Below are positions 9,246 to 17,961 of a stretch of 35,367 nucleotides of DNA, in pieces (position 1 is the first letter of the stretch; every line of letters starts with the position of its first letter). A program made the translations under genes and the position numbers. The stretch is from a virus. Location of the stretch: positions 1 through 35,367 of IMG/VR virus record IMGVR_UViG_3300017917_001251; one strand, 5' to 3'. The notes beneath the pieces were generated by a model. That model worked only from the letters and a program-made list of their open reading frames with translations, was not told the origin of the DNA and ran no database searches.

Positions 9246-10413
9246 GAATTTTCCTGATCAAGCTATTTAAACGATCAGCCTTGTTGGCAACAAATAATTG
9301 TTGGTTGTGTGCCAGTTGTGACTCAGCAGCTTTGAACAGTTCGGGCAGTTGTGGCCTAGCAGCTTCTATGCTTTCACGCAGCCGTTCCCAACGCTGTGTG
9401 TGATTTGCAATGGTGTCATAACTGTTGTCCAGGATGTCATCAAACACTTGATAACCCAAGTCACGCAATACTTGTAAACTGTTGACACCACCTGCTACAA
9501 AAAACAGTTGCCCGTGCTTGATAGGCTTGAACGTTTTTTCTGTGACAAATGCACCACCACTTTGGTCTACATCAAACTGGCTTTCCAGTACAATTTGGCA
9601 ATAGGCATTGGTGAAGTATTTGGGTTCCATCACAGCATGATTGTTTCTATCACTATCTGCCAATTCATCACTGTAGTACGGCGCACTTTCTAAAAATTTA
9701 GTACGATCATAACGCAAGCGACTGATCATGTCCACCTCAATAGGACAGTCTGTGTCAGCACCATACGGTGCCTCACAATAACTCCAATAACTGTTGTTTA
9801 GTAATCCAGTGCGATGCAAGTCTGACATAGCAGTGGCACGCCACCATTTGTGCAGTCTACTCAAACAAGTGAATTCTCGCTCTCTGGGTCTATGATGTAT
9901 CTCACAAGGACTGTGCGGTAAGTTGCGCTGATAATACCACAGTTCAAAATCATGAAATGTAACAAAACCAGGCAATTGATCTGCGGCAGTATTACTGCTG
10001 ACAAACACATAGCAGTCTGCGGGAAGCGAATGTGATTGAATCAAACGGTCCAATCTGTTTTTGATACGTCTGGGGTTGTCACCTTCATGGTACATAAACA
10101 GCACACGCATTTTTCTTTTTTGTAGTTTGTTTTTAACTTCGGCAGACATCAACTCAAAGTAATCAATTTCAAAGTCAAAAAATCCCAGGCACACAGGGTA
10201 GTAAGTATTGTCAGGCAGTTCCATGCTGATGTCATATATGTTGACATCTATGCCGTGTTCAGTGCAGTATTCCTGCAATCGCAGCGGTGTGGTATAAGGC
10301 CAGTGTTCGCCAAATTGCCGCCAGGCGGGAGTATAAGGTCTTGCTTCGTGACGTGACAGTGCAGGGTATATGCGACCCTTGATAGTTCTATCAGCTACTA
10401 GATTCAATACCAT
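9229..10413 (-). CDS. glycosyltransferase-like protein with TEKTFKPI motif
   Basis: 394 aa. The C-terminal third has TEKTFKPIKHGQLFFVAG at 291-308, which resembles the nucleotide-sugar-binding block of fucosyltransferase-like enzymes (an E-K pair followed by a small-residue turn). A paralogue with the same block lies directly upstream (10391-11500), and the two overlap by 23 bp. AAGGAT seven bases before the ATG supports the start. There is no signal peptide or membrane segment, so it is cytoplasmic. The glycosyltransferase call is moderate; donor and acceptor are unknown. Confidence 0.72.
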   Translation of the reverse strand: MVLNLVADRTIKGRIYPALSRHEARPYTPAWRQFGEHWPYTTPLRLQEYCTEHGIDVNIYDISMELPDNTYYPVCLGFFDFEIDYFELMSAEVKNKLQKRKMRVLFMYHEGDNPRRIKNRLDRLIQSHSLPADCYVFVSSNTAADQLPGFVTFHDFELWYYQRNLPHSPCEIHHRPREREFTCLSRLHKWWRATAMSDLHRTGLLNNSYWSYCEAPYGADTDCPIEVDMISRLRYDRTKFLESAPYYSDELADSDRNNHAVMEPKYFTNAYCQIVLESQFDVDQSGGAFVTEKTFKPIKHGQLFFVAGGVNSLQVLRDLGYQVFDDILDNSYDTIANHTQRWERLRESIEAARPQLPELFKAAESQLAHNQQLFVANKADRLNSLIRKIHEQYS

Positions 10414-11500
10414 TCAACATATCCTTTAGTTCTGCCCATAGAACTTCTTCAAAGCCGCCATTGTAGAAATGATTCCAGTTGTGTTTGACAATGTCGCTGG
10501 CGCTGTGAAATATTGCATTGCGATATTCGGGTCCTAGTTCTTCTAACAGTTTAAGAGTACGAGCAACGGCAGCAATACGTTCGCTGTCATCTTCAATGTC
10601 GTCGTAACTCTCATCCCAAAAACTTCCAAATGTTTTAAATCCATAACTGCGCAAATACTTTAAACTACCTTTGGTGCCTACCAATACAAAAGGCATGCCC
10701 ATGGCAATGGGTTTAAAAGTCTTTTCAGTGATATGATGTCTGCGTCCGGTGGCCACAGTTTCAGTAACCAAGTACAACATACTGTCGGCACACTGATCAA
10801 ACAGGCTAAGCCAGCATGAGTGCATGGGGTGATCAGTTTCGCCAGCAAAGTTAATGGGCAACTGCTGTGCGGCAAACACCTGTTCTATGTCTGGGTATTT
10901 GCTTTTTAACGGCGCAATGGCATCGTGTATGCTGATGTTCTCTGCAGGGCACGTTTCTGGACAGCTGATATGATTGTTAGTCATGCCCAGACGGAATATC
11001 CAGTACAGCATTTCCAATCTATGCTGGCGCTCGCCAGCAATGATTCGATTGGGTGCAATAAATGTCCGGGTAGGTCTGCGTTGATCAATGGGCTGAATCA
11101 AAAACGTTTTGTCATATCCACGATACCAATCCAGTGCTGCCCAGCCATGAAAGAAATAGTAGTAGCTTTTCCATCCAAAACGAGCACACAAGGCATCAAC
11201 GTTGTCGCTGTCACGTTCACTGGTGCAGATAGCACCTATCTGTTGATCGTTCTTCCAATGCAGATCTCCGTTGTCGGCTCGAACCTTTTCAAATGTGGCC
11301 ATGTGGTAGTTCAAATGTATTGGCTCTTGATCAAAAAAGAATATATAATTGTGTTCGTGAACATTTTTATCGCCATAACCAATCACACTGTCGGGGTCAC
11401 TACGCCCAAATGGGTCACACATCAAGACTCTAGTGCCTGGTCGATTGGCCCGTATCCAGGGCCAAAAAGTATTGTTGTAAATTTCGTCTATTCTAAGCAT
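10391..11500 (-). CDS. glycosyltransferase-like protein, paralogue of its neighbour
   Basis: 369 aa with HITEKTFKPIAMGMPFVLVG at 256-275, the same block as in the adjacent protein. The shared extension (about 30 residues on, a YGFKTFGSFWDESYD-like segment against YQVFDDILDNSYD) supports common ancestry. The ATG shares the CATG at 11498-11501 with the divergent + strand gene, so the two start codons interlock. No clear ribosome-binding site is seen upstream. The likely role is sugar transfer in the same pathway or surface-modification block. Confidence 0.72.
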   Translation of the reverse strand: MLRIDEIYNNTFWPWIRANRPGTRVLMCDPFGRSDPDSVIGYGDKNVHEHNYIFFFDQEPIHLNYHMATFEKVRADNGDLHWKNDQQIGAICTSERDSDNVDALCARFGWKSYYYFFHGWAALDWYRGYDKTFLIQPIDQRRPTRTFIAPNRIIAGERQHRLEMLYWIFRLGMTNNHISCPETCPAENISIHDAIAPLKSKYPDIEQVFAAQQLPINFAGETDHPMHSCWLSLFDQCADSMLYLVTETVATGRRHHITEKTFKPIAMGMPFVLVGTKGSLKYLRSYGFKTFGSFWDESYDDIEDDSERIAAVARTLKLLEELGPEYRNAIFHSASDIVKHNWNHFYNGGFEEVLWAELKDMLNGIESSS

Positions 11501-14500
11501 GTTTGATATTTTTTATTCTGGAGTAAAGCCCAATTTGTTTGCACACGAACGTGCAGCAGATAGTATTGAGCATGCACAGCAGTTGAGTCGCACCAGGTAC
11601 TTTTGGTGGGTAAACTACTTATGTGATTATAGCACGTTCGATTGGGATTTCCAACCTGTGCCTTGGCAAGCAGAATACACACACTCATGGCCGTCAGCCT
11701 GGGATCAAGTGTTAGGTGCTGCCTTGGTGCCCCGACATGCTGAGTCATTACAATACTATGAACACAAACAAACAATACCGCCGCGACACTACTCAGAACA
11801 TTATAAAACTCTAAAGCATTGTGAGTTTGATTACTCTTGGACACCGCATCCATGGGACCCACCTTACAAGTATGTGTTTGGTAACCAACACTGGGACGGT
11901 ACTATCATGCCCACTGTCACATACACAGTGCCCGGTGCCACTGAACAAAAGTTTTTAGACTGGCCTGTAGCACAGTTAACAGCCAACAGAACCAACTGGG
12001 AAATACTTGAGCCCATAGATGAAGATGCCTGGGATTGGACTTGGGTGCCAAACCCCAAAGACCCTCCTTACATCTATGTGTTTGGCAATCAGTGGAATCC
12101 ACCAGAGTTCAAGGCCAGTGTGCGTTATGTTGTACCCGGAGCAACAGAAGTCAAGTACATGGATCGTCGCACAAAACGACTACCACAAAAGCATTTGTTC
12201 ACATCTAAAATTGCAGTGGCAGAATTTGATTGGTCCTGGGAACCAAATCCGTTTGATCCACCCTACATCTATGTGTTTGGCAATCAATGGTATTCTGCAG
12301 AAGTAGAACCCACTGTGGAATATCATGCGCCAGGCGCCACTGAACGCAAGTATGTGTCGGAAATCATAGCTCGTGTGCAACCTAACACCGCGCACTACTA
12401 TCAACACTGTGCAATAGAATCTTTTGATTATAGTTGGCATCCAGATCCCGGAGACCCACCTTATATCTATGTGTTTGGTAATCAGTGGCATGCTGCCGAA
12501 ATCATGCCTACAGTAGAGTATCGTGTGCCCGGTGCTACTGAAAAGAAATACATGGACCACCCTCGTGCAACACTGGTTCAACGGCACGACAACCACTGGC
12601 ACACTGTAATAGATTGTGAGTGGGACTATAGCTGGGTGCCTGATCCTGGAGATCCGCCCTACATCTATGTGTTTGGCAATCAATGGCATGCCGCAGAGAT
12701 CATGCCTACAGTTACCTACACTGTGCCTGGCGCAACAGAAAAGAAGTACATGGACTATCCTCGAGCTCGACTGCTTGAAGATATGATGTATTGGAACAAC
12801 CGTAGTGAGCATAGATATCACTTTGACTATAGCTGGAAGCCTGATCCTGGAGAGCCGCCTATGATCTATGTGTTTGGTAACCAACACTGGCCAGCAGAGA
12901 AAATGCCCACAGTGGAATGGATGCACCCTGACATCACAGAACACAGTGCCATCAAGTACATGGACTATCCTACAGCAACATTGCTACCAAATAAAACATT
13001 ATGGCATTTGCCCGCAGGTGTGCGTGAAGAACAAGTAGACTTTTCTTGGGTACCAGATCCAGGCGAACCTCCTTACATCTATCAGTTTGCCACACAGTGG
13101 CAAAAGACTGGCGGTCCGCAGTATCATGTGCCAGGTGCCACAGAAACCAAGTACCTTGAGCATGTGGAAGTCAAGATTGAAACTGTTACAGTACCTGTTG
13201 TGGAAATTGATCACTTGGATGGTAATACAGGTAACATTGCCAACACAGTCAAACGCATACGCTATTTTGACAACTACAGAGATACCTTGATTAGACTGTC
13301 CAAGAGCTTGGTTGGCGAGCATGAGTTTGTTTGGGTGTGTAGCAGTATCTGTGATTACACAGACTTTGATTTCAGTTGGCACCCAGAAAAATGGCAAAGC
13401 ACAATGCTTCATGTGTTTGCCAGTGATGAACAAAAGTTTGGGGACACATTCTACATGCATGTTCCTACCTTTGCTGCTAGAGCAGAGAAGAAAGCCTTGT
13501 TGGAATGGTATTCGGTAAACTATGTCCCACGCATACGTGTGCCGCGGCGCCCTGTGCCTGTGATACAACACAGTGAGGACAGTCAAGTTGATGCAGTTAA
13601 AAACACAGACTGGGCAGGACCGTTAGCGTTGTTTACCACAACAGATTATGTGGACCAAGCCTTGGTCACTGTTCCGTTATGGCGTCAAGAAACCAAAACT
13701 ATTACACCTTTGAGTGTAGGCGCAACGTCGGTGATTGTGCCCAAGGCATCTCGCGGCGATATCAAAACACAGTTATATGACTACCCTTACATAGACAAAA
13801 CACATCGTGTGCTAAAAGACCAACCCTTGGACATTGTGTTTATCAGCAATGGTGAAAACGAAGCAGAGTTCTTGTATCAATGGTTAGTTGACAGTGTTGG
13901 TGGTAACTCATTGATCAACAATAGCTATAGAATCAAACGTGTGCAAAATGTCAAAGGTCGTGTGGCAGCATATCATGCAGCCGCTGAAGCAAGTACTACT
14001 CCTTGGTTCTTCGCAGTGTTTGGTAAGTTGCAGGTCAGCAAACAGTTTCCTTGGGATTGGCAACCGGATCGTATGCAACAGCCCAAGCACTACATCTTCC
14101 ATGCAAAGAATCCAATAAACGGTTTGGAGTATGGTCACCAGGCCATGATTGCATATAACAAGAAGTTGGTGTTAGAAAACACCGGAGTGGGATTAGACTT
14201 TACACTGGATCAAGCACACGAAGTTGTTCCTATTCTAAGCGGACAAGCAAATTATTACACAGACAATTGGATGTGTTGGAGAACTGCATTTAGAGAATGT
14301 ATCAAACTCCAAGCCAGTTTACCAGATGTAGAAAACGAATATAGACTCAACCAATGGCTTGAAGTAGATTTTAGTGCTGGACAATGGAGCATGAAAGGTG
14401 CCGAAGATGCTGTAGAGTTCTATGAGTCTGTAAATGGCGATCCCACCGAACTCCGCAAGAGCTACGAGTGGGATTGGCTTGCAAGTTATGCGTTTATGAA

Positions 14501-14519
14501 GCGTAACTTAGTTCCGTAA
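11499..14519 (+). CDS. 1006-aa protein with 66-residue aromatic repeats and glycosyltransferase-like C-terminus
   Basis: Residues about 110-560 hold seven tandem units of about 66 residues. Each has the core W-x-P-[DN]-P-x-[DE]-PPYIYVFGNQW followed by a PGATExKY[ML] strand. Degenerate copies appear before (FDWDFQPVPW) and after (FDFSWHPEKW). The C-terminal 230 residues start LDIVFISNGENEAEFLYQWL and contain NVKGRVAAYHAAAEAS and TTPWFFAVFGK, resembling the nucleotide-binding end of a family 2-like glycosyltransferase. No DxD motif is obvious, so enzyme activity is uncertain. Its start interlocks with the divergent gene at CATG, and its 3' end overlaps the convergent gene by 12 bp. It may be a multivalent glycan binder or a transferase; function is not established. 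Confidence 0.85.
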   Translation: MFDIFYSGVKPNLFAHERAADSIEHAQQLSRTRYFWWVNYLCDYSTFDWDFQPVPWQAEYTHSWPSAWDQVLGAALVPRHAESLQYYEHKQTIPPRHYSEHYKTLKHCEFDYSWTPHPWDPPYKYVFGNQHWDGTIMPTVTYTVPGATEQKFLDWPVAQLTANRTNWEILEPIDEDAWDWTWVPNPKDPPYIYVFGNQWNPPEFKASVRYVVPGATEVKYMDRRTKRLPQKHLFTSKIAVAEFDWSWEPNPFDPPYIYVFGNQWYSAEVEPTVEYHAPGATERKYVSEIIARVQPNTAHYYQHCAIESFDYSWHPDPGDPPYIYVFGNQWHAAEIMPTVEYRVPGATEKKYMDHPRATLVQRHDNHWHTVIDCEWDYSWVPDPGDPPYIYVFGNQWHAAEIMPTVTYTVPGATEKKYMDYPRARLLEDMMYWNNRSEHRYHFDYSWKPDPGEPPMIYVFGNQHWPAEKMPTVEWMHPDITEHSAIKYMDYPTATLLPNKTLWHLPAGVREEQVDFSWVPDPGEPPYIYQFATQWQKTGGPQYHVPGATETKYLEHVEVKIETVTVPVVEIDHLDGNTGNIANTVKRIRYFDNYRDTLIRLSKSLVGEHEFVWVCSSICDYTDFDFSWHPEKWQSTMLHVFASDEQKFGDTFYMHVPTFAARAEKKALLEWYSVNYVPRIRVPRRPVPVIQHSEDSQVDAVKNTDWAGPLALFTTTDYVDQALVTVPLWRQETKTITPLSVGATSVIVPKASRGDIKTQLYDYPYIDKTHRVLKDQPLDIVFISNGENEAEFLYQWLVDSVGGNSLINNSYRIKRVQNVKGRVAAYHAAAEASTTPWFFAVFGKLQVSKQFPWDWQPDRMQQPKHYIFHAKNPINGLEYGHQAMIAYNKKLVLENTGVGLDFTLDQAHEVVPILSGQANYYTDNWMCWRTAFRECIKLQASLPDVENEYRLNQWLEVDFSAGQWSMKGAEDAVEFYESVNGDPTELRKSYEWDWLASYAFMKRNLVP
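11823..13170 (+). repeat. seven in-gene tandem repeats, about 200 bp each
   Basis: The conserved FD[YW]SW cores begin near 11826, 12028, 12226, 12424, 12622, 12823 and 13036. Spacing is 198-213 bp, always a multiple of three. Copies 4 and 5 are nearly identical in protein (PDPGDPPYIYVFGNQWHAAE in both) but differ at several codon third positions, indicating selection on the protein rather than very recent duplication. Confidence 0.9.
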
Positions 14520-15320
14520 TTTAACAAGTTGTTCCTGTATAATATTATAAATTTTTTGGGTGTCGGACGGATACTCTGCATGTTCGAATAGTATACCATT
14601 GTATAAACGACACACTTTGGATAGATTATAATTCAACCATGCTTGTTCGACAATGGTACAATCAACTGTTGTAAGTGTGTTTGCAAAAATATCATTTAAT
14701 AAATTATTGCATTTAATGTAAGACTGATAGCCTTGATTCACTTTTATAAATTCACTCCAGAGATCAAATAGAGATTGATCTGGGAAGAATGTTTGATTTA
14801 AAAATGTAGCAAGATTGGATAAAGCTACGCAAAAGTCTTTGAAAGAAAAGAAAGCATCAAAAGGAAATTCAAATATTGGATTGTTGATTTGCTTAAACTC
14901 TTTGTAGTGATTCGCAAAAGTGGCTCGTTCGTTAAATTTGCTATACCAATCGTTTCTTAGATACACTGCATTGTTGCGCACAGTTTCGTTAATGGCGAGC
15001 ATTTGCCTTTCAAAACCAACATCGCCTGCTTTATACATTAGATTAGTTAATGCAATAAAAAACATATTATCATTGTTGGTATCGATTACAATTCGAATAA
15101 TAATATCGCGATTTCTGATTACAAGATTATATTCTGGACTTGAAAAATGTCCGCAGTGAATCATTCGATCACGATAATAGTTTTCGTCGGGGGCATGGGC
15201 TGAATATGTGGGAGGTTTGAATATGCTTGACTTACTCGGTGTAGTTTGCATGACATAAACATTAGCAACATATTCAAGAAAGTGCCCGTGAGTACTGCCG
15301 TGAAAGTCAATTTTAATCAT
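14508..15320 (-). CDS. unknown protein with N-terminal GSTHGHFLEY motif
   Basis: 270 aa from the ATG at 15320, which overlaps the aminotransferase stop (ATGA, 15317-15320). A longer reading from 15422 would run 100 bp into that gene and is rejected. The N-terminus IDFHGSTHGHFLEYV resembles a strand-loop-helix ligand site and the start of the protein at 7674-8204. The rest is rich in Asn, Tyr and Phe, and the gene is more A+T-rich than its neighbours. It probably belongs with the aminotransferase and epimerase; function is unknown. Confidence 0.7.
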   Translation of the reverse strand: MIKIDFHGSTHGHFLEYVANVYVMQTTPSKSSIFKPPTYSAHAPDENYYRDRMIHCGHFSSPEYNLVIRNRDIIIRIVIDTNNDNMFFIALTNLMYKAGDVGFERQMLAINETVRNNAVYLRNDWYSKFNERATFANHYKEFKQINNPIFEFPFDAFFSFKDFCVALSNLATFLNQTFFPDQSLFDLWSEFIKVNQGYQSYIKCNNLLNDIFANTLTTVDCTIVEQAWLNYNLSKVCRLYNGILFEHAEYPSDTQKIYNIIQEQLVKLRN

Positions 15321-16417
15321 TTTGTTATTTCTAACACCGACTTGATAATGTATTCTACTTCCGAATCTGTAAGCTCGGGATAGATAGGTAAACTCAGCGC
15401 ACGACGAGTTAACGAATAACATGCACCCAACATGTCCGGCGCAGGATACTGACGATAAGCAGAGTGCTCGGGCAGCGCATGTTCGTAATGGACTTTGGTC
15501 TCAATGCCCCGCTCTGCTAGCCGGGATTGTACTTCATCCCTGTTGTCTACTTCAACCACAAACTTATGGAACGCATGATTGTGAAAGTTTGTGTCATCGA
15601 TCAAACAACGTAGATTTGCATCCTTGAACCCGTCTATGTATTGCAACGCAATGTCTTGACGACGATGTTGCCATGAATCTATGTGTGCTGCCTTGATCAT
15701 CATAGTAGCACAATCCAGTTCACTCATGCGTGAGTTAGATCCTGTACCTCTGTGGCCAGTGTGTTTGCCATTGTCTCTGTAGTCTTTTGCAAAATCAGCA
15801 AGATCATCTACATCAGTGACCACAGCACCGCCATTGCCATGGCAGGCCAAGTTCTTCATAGGGTCAAAGCTAATGGCAGCACCGTTGCCAATGCGCTTGC
15901 AATCAGCAGCCAGCCAGTGTTGTGCTGCATCTTCAATTACTAATGTACTATCTTTGATCCATCGTTGCCAATGTCGTACACTCATGTGGTGAGTTACGGC
16001 TGTACCATACAAACCCACTACTACAATGGCTTGATAACTTAGGTTGTGTGGGATAGTGTCGGGATTGATCAATCCATAGTTGTCTACGTCAGCAAAGTAA
16101 ACGTCCCAGCCTGCACGAACGAATGCATTGGCTGTAGCAACATAGCTCACAGCAGGCAACACAACAGTGGGCGGGTTTATGTTCTCAAGTTGTATCCAAT
16201 AGGCAGCAAGTATCTCTAGAGCCGTGGTGCCCGAGTGGCATGTCACAGCATGCTTGACACCATTCTTGTTGGCCAGCCAACTTTCAAATGCCTGTGTGTA
16301 CTGCCCGTTCATAAGCTGACCAGAGCTTAACACCTGGTCAGTTGCATACAGTATTTCTTCGCGTAGATTTTTATACTGTCTTTGAAGACCAGTAAATGCT
16401 ATTTGAAAGCCACTCAT
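15317..16417 (-). CDS. DegT/DnrJ/EryC1-type PLP sugar aminotransferase
   Basis: 366 aa from the ATG at 16417 (MSGFQIAF), with GAAGGA upstream; an in-frame ATG at 16444 is the alternative. The family aminates nucleotide-linked keto-sugars. Visible landmarks are SGTTAL (62-67) for the PLP phosphate, EDAAQ (162-166) for the ring, and SFDPMKNL with the PLP-linking lysine at K188. GGAVVTD follows. The C-terminus has the usual HYEHALPEHSAY segment. The gene overlaps the epimerase gene by 47 bp, so the two are co-expressed. Together they would make an aminosugar. Confidence 0.92.
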   Translation of the reverse strand: MSGFQIAFTGLQRQYKNLREEILYATDQVLSSGQLMNGQYTQAFESWLANKNGVKHAVTCHSGTTALEILAAYWIQLENINPPTVVLPAVSYVATANAFVRAGWDVYFADVDNYGLINPDTIPHNLSYQAIVVVGLYGTAVTHHMSVRHWQRWIKDSTLVIEDAAQHWLAADCKRIGNGAAISFDPMKNLACHGNGGAVVTDVDDLADFAKDYRDNGKHTGHRGTGSNSRMSELDCATMMIKAAHIDSWQHRRQDIALQYIDGFKDANLRCLIDDTNFHNHAFHKFVVEVDNRDEVQSRLAERGIETKVHYEHALPEHSAYRQYPAPDMLGACYSLTRRALSLPIYPELTDSEVEYIIKSVLEITK

Positions 16418-17342
16418 AATATTTCTGGAATCCTTCTTCAACATCTACTTTGGGATCGTAACCTAAAATAACTCTGGCACGGTCGATGTTTAATGCGCCA
16501 CGGCTAGGAAAGTCTGCATCTTTATCGCGACATTCGATGGTGCCCTTGCCCACAATCTTAACAATCATTTCGGCGGCGTCAAGCAAGCTAACGGAATGCG
16601 ATTTGGTGATGTTGTAAGTATTGTTTCGCGCCATGATGCGAGTCGCAGCCGAAACAATTCCATCCGCAGCGTCATCGACATACGTAAAGTCAAGAGTTTC
16701 TCCCGCTCCGTTGACTCGGAGAATTCCACCACGCATCGCGGTGAGCATAAACTTTGCCACAACACGATCCTCCACATCCAAAGGGCCGTATACAGCACTC
16801 GGGCGTATAATCGCATAATCAAACGCACCTCTACGGTGGTAGTCTTTGACAAGGTCTTCTCCTGCTAATTTCATGATGCCGTACTGCCCAATAGGGTGAC
16901 AATCGTCATCTTCTAACACTTGGTCTTCAAAGTCGCCGTAGACCATTGAGCTGCTAATATATACCACCCGCTCAACTCGGTGTTTTTTGGCACTCTCGCA
17001 AATGTTGATCAACCCCTCCATCATTACCCGCGCACCATTGGCAGGATTTGCATTGACAACTTTTTGTCTTGGGAAGCTGGCCATGTGAATAACGACCTCG
17101 GGCAAGGTCTTTTCAAATGCTTTGTCTACAGCTTCAGCATCTGCAATGTTTTCTAAAAATACCAATGTATCCGGAGCAATCTTTTTTTGACGTTCGGTCA
17201 TTAGATAATGCAGCTCATCTTCTGGAACAATCCCGTAGTTGGTGCAGTTGTCAATAATGCTGACATCATGCCCCATGCCTTGCAATTTGTTAACAACATT
17301 GTGTCCAATGAGGCCCATGCCTCCAGTTACTAAAATTTTCAT
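16371..17342 (-). CDS. NAD-dependent nucleotide-sugar epimerase/dehydratase
   Basis: 323 aa of the extended short-chain dehydrogenase family (GalE/RmlB-like). The Rossmann motif GGMGLIG (G7, G10, G13) binds NAD. The catalytic set is S132 in YISSSMVYG with Y154 and K158 in QYGIMK. RPSAVYGP and a C-terminal sugar-binding region follow. It overlaps the upstream small gene by ATGA (17339-17342) and the aminotransferase by 47 bp. Whether it is an epimerase or a 4,6-dehydratase cannot be told from these motifs alone. Confidence 0.9.
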   Translation of the reverse strand: MKILVTGGMGLIGHNVVNKLQGMGHDVSIIDNCTNYGIVPEDELHYLMTERQKKIAPDTLVFLENIADAEAVDKAFEKTLPEVVIHMASFPRQKVVNANPANGARVMMEGLINICESAKKHRVERVVYISSSMVYGDFEDQVLEDDDCHPIGQYGIMKLAGEDLVKDYHRRGAFDYAIIRPSAVYGPLDVEDRVVAKFMLTAMRGGILRVNGAGETLDFTYVDDAADGIVSAATRIMARNNTYNITKSHSVSLLDAAEMIVKIVGKGTIECRDKDADFPSRGALNIDRARVILGYDPKVDVEEGFQKYYEWLSNSIYWSSKTV

Positions 17343-17614
17343 TTTTTACTCCATTTCATTTGATACCACATGTAAAGTTTTTCATCCATTACAGCAAAAC
17401 TTCCTGCTCGACTGTGATCCCAGTATTGTCCGGCTCGGTACGTTCCTGCAGGACCAAAGGTTGCAACCATCCATTCATATCGTTCATGCCCCATAAGACC
17501 GGGCAGTCTGTACAGGGTCATAGGCACAAATTGTTCACCATCCCATACTTGCTTCTTAACTGGCTTTGGAAGAGTGACTTCTACATCTACATATTCAATC
17601 TTTTGAGTCCACAT
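17339..17614 (-). CDS. small unknown phage-type protein, 91 aa
   Basis: A strong ribosome-binding site, GGAGG seven bases before the ATG at 17614, decides the start (MWTQKIEYV). The longer reading from 17689 is rejected. The protein is compact, rich in Trp and Tyr, and lacks signals or known motifs. It overlaps the upstream stop by 20 bp and the epimerase start by ATGA, so it travels in the same message. Confidence 0.75.
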   Translation of the reverse strand: MWTQKIEYVDVEVTLPKPVKKQVWDGEQFVPMTLYRLPGLMGHERYEWMVATFGPAGTYRAGQYWDHSRAGSFAVMDEKLYMWYQMKWSKK

Positions 17615-17927
17615 ATTTGAGCCTCCAAAAGGTTTCGTTTTGTTCGCTGAGTCGAGCCACAATGTCATAGCGATGACCGTAGCTTGCATGATCCATTGTT
17701 CTGTGCCAATAAGGTTGTTCTACAGCATGCTCCATTACAAACTTGCCTGCTTCGGTTTGTTGCCATTTGTATATAGGATCTGCTACCCACAAGTCTGGAT
17801 CTTCTACATCGCCTAACTTAATAGTGTGTACTATGACATCGCGAAACGCCACAGCTTTGCCGTCGATTATTTTGACTTGATACGGTTGCCAGTGTCTGGG
17901 TTTAGGGTAATCTTTGTTGCCGATCAT
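17595..17927 (-). CDS. small unknown protein from a leaderless-type start, 110 aa
   Basis: Begins MIGNKDYPKPRHW. The central segment (KWQQTEAGKFVMEHAVEQPY) is aromatic and charged. There is no recognisable domain, signal peptide or membrane helix. A promoter lies so close (TATACT ends six bases before the A of ATG) that the mRNA should start at or next to the start codon, and there is no Shine-Dalgarno site. It is the first gene of the segment leading into the epimerase and aminotransferase. Confidence 0.78.
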   Translation of the reverse strand: MIGNKDYPKPRHWQPYQVKIIDGKAVAFRDVIVHTIKLGDVEDPDLWVADPIYKWQQTEAGKFVMEHAVEQPYWHRTMDHASYGHRYDIVARLSEQNETFWRLKYVDSKD

Positions 17928-17932
17928 GTGCT

Positions 17933-17961
17933 AGTATAGCACAACGATTATGATTGTGCAA
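17933..17961 (-). promoter_or_regulatory. sigma70-type promoter for 17927 gene
   Basis: On the - strand, TTGCAC (17961-17956) and TATACT (17938-17933) are separated by 17 bp. It lies across the 3' end of thyX. The predicted start of transcription falls on the ATG at 17927. Confidence 0.65.

Noticed and set aside
12180-12944. 254-codon open frame antisense to the repeat protein
   Set aside because: Its length follows from the repeated codon pattern of the 1006-aa gene; its own product is a repetitive shadow with no start signal.
11823-13170. CRISPR array from the regular 200-bp repeats
   Set aside because: Repeats are in frame, vary at third codon positions and encode a conserved protein motif; there are no spacers.
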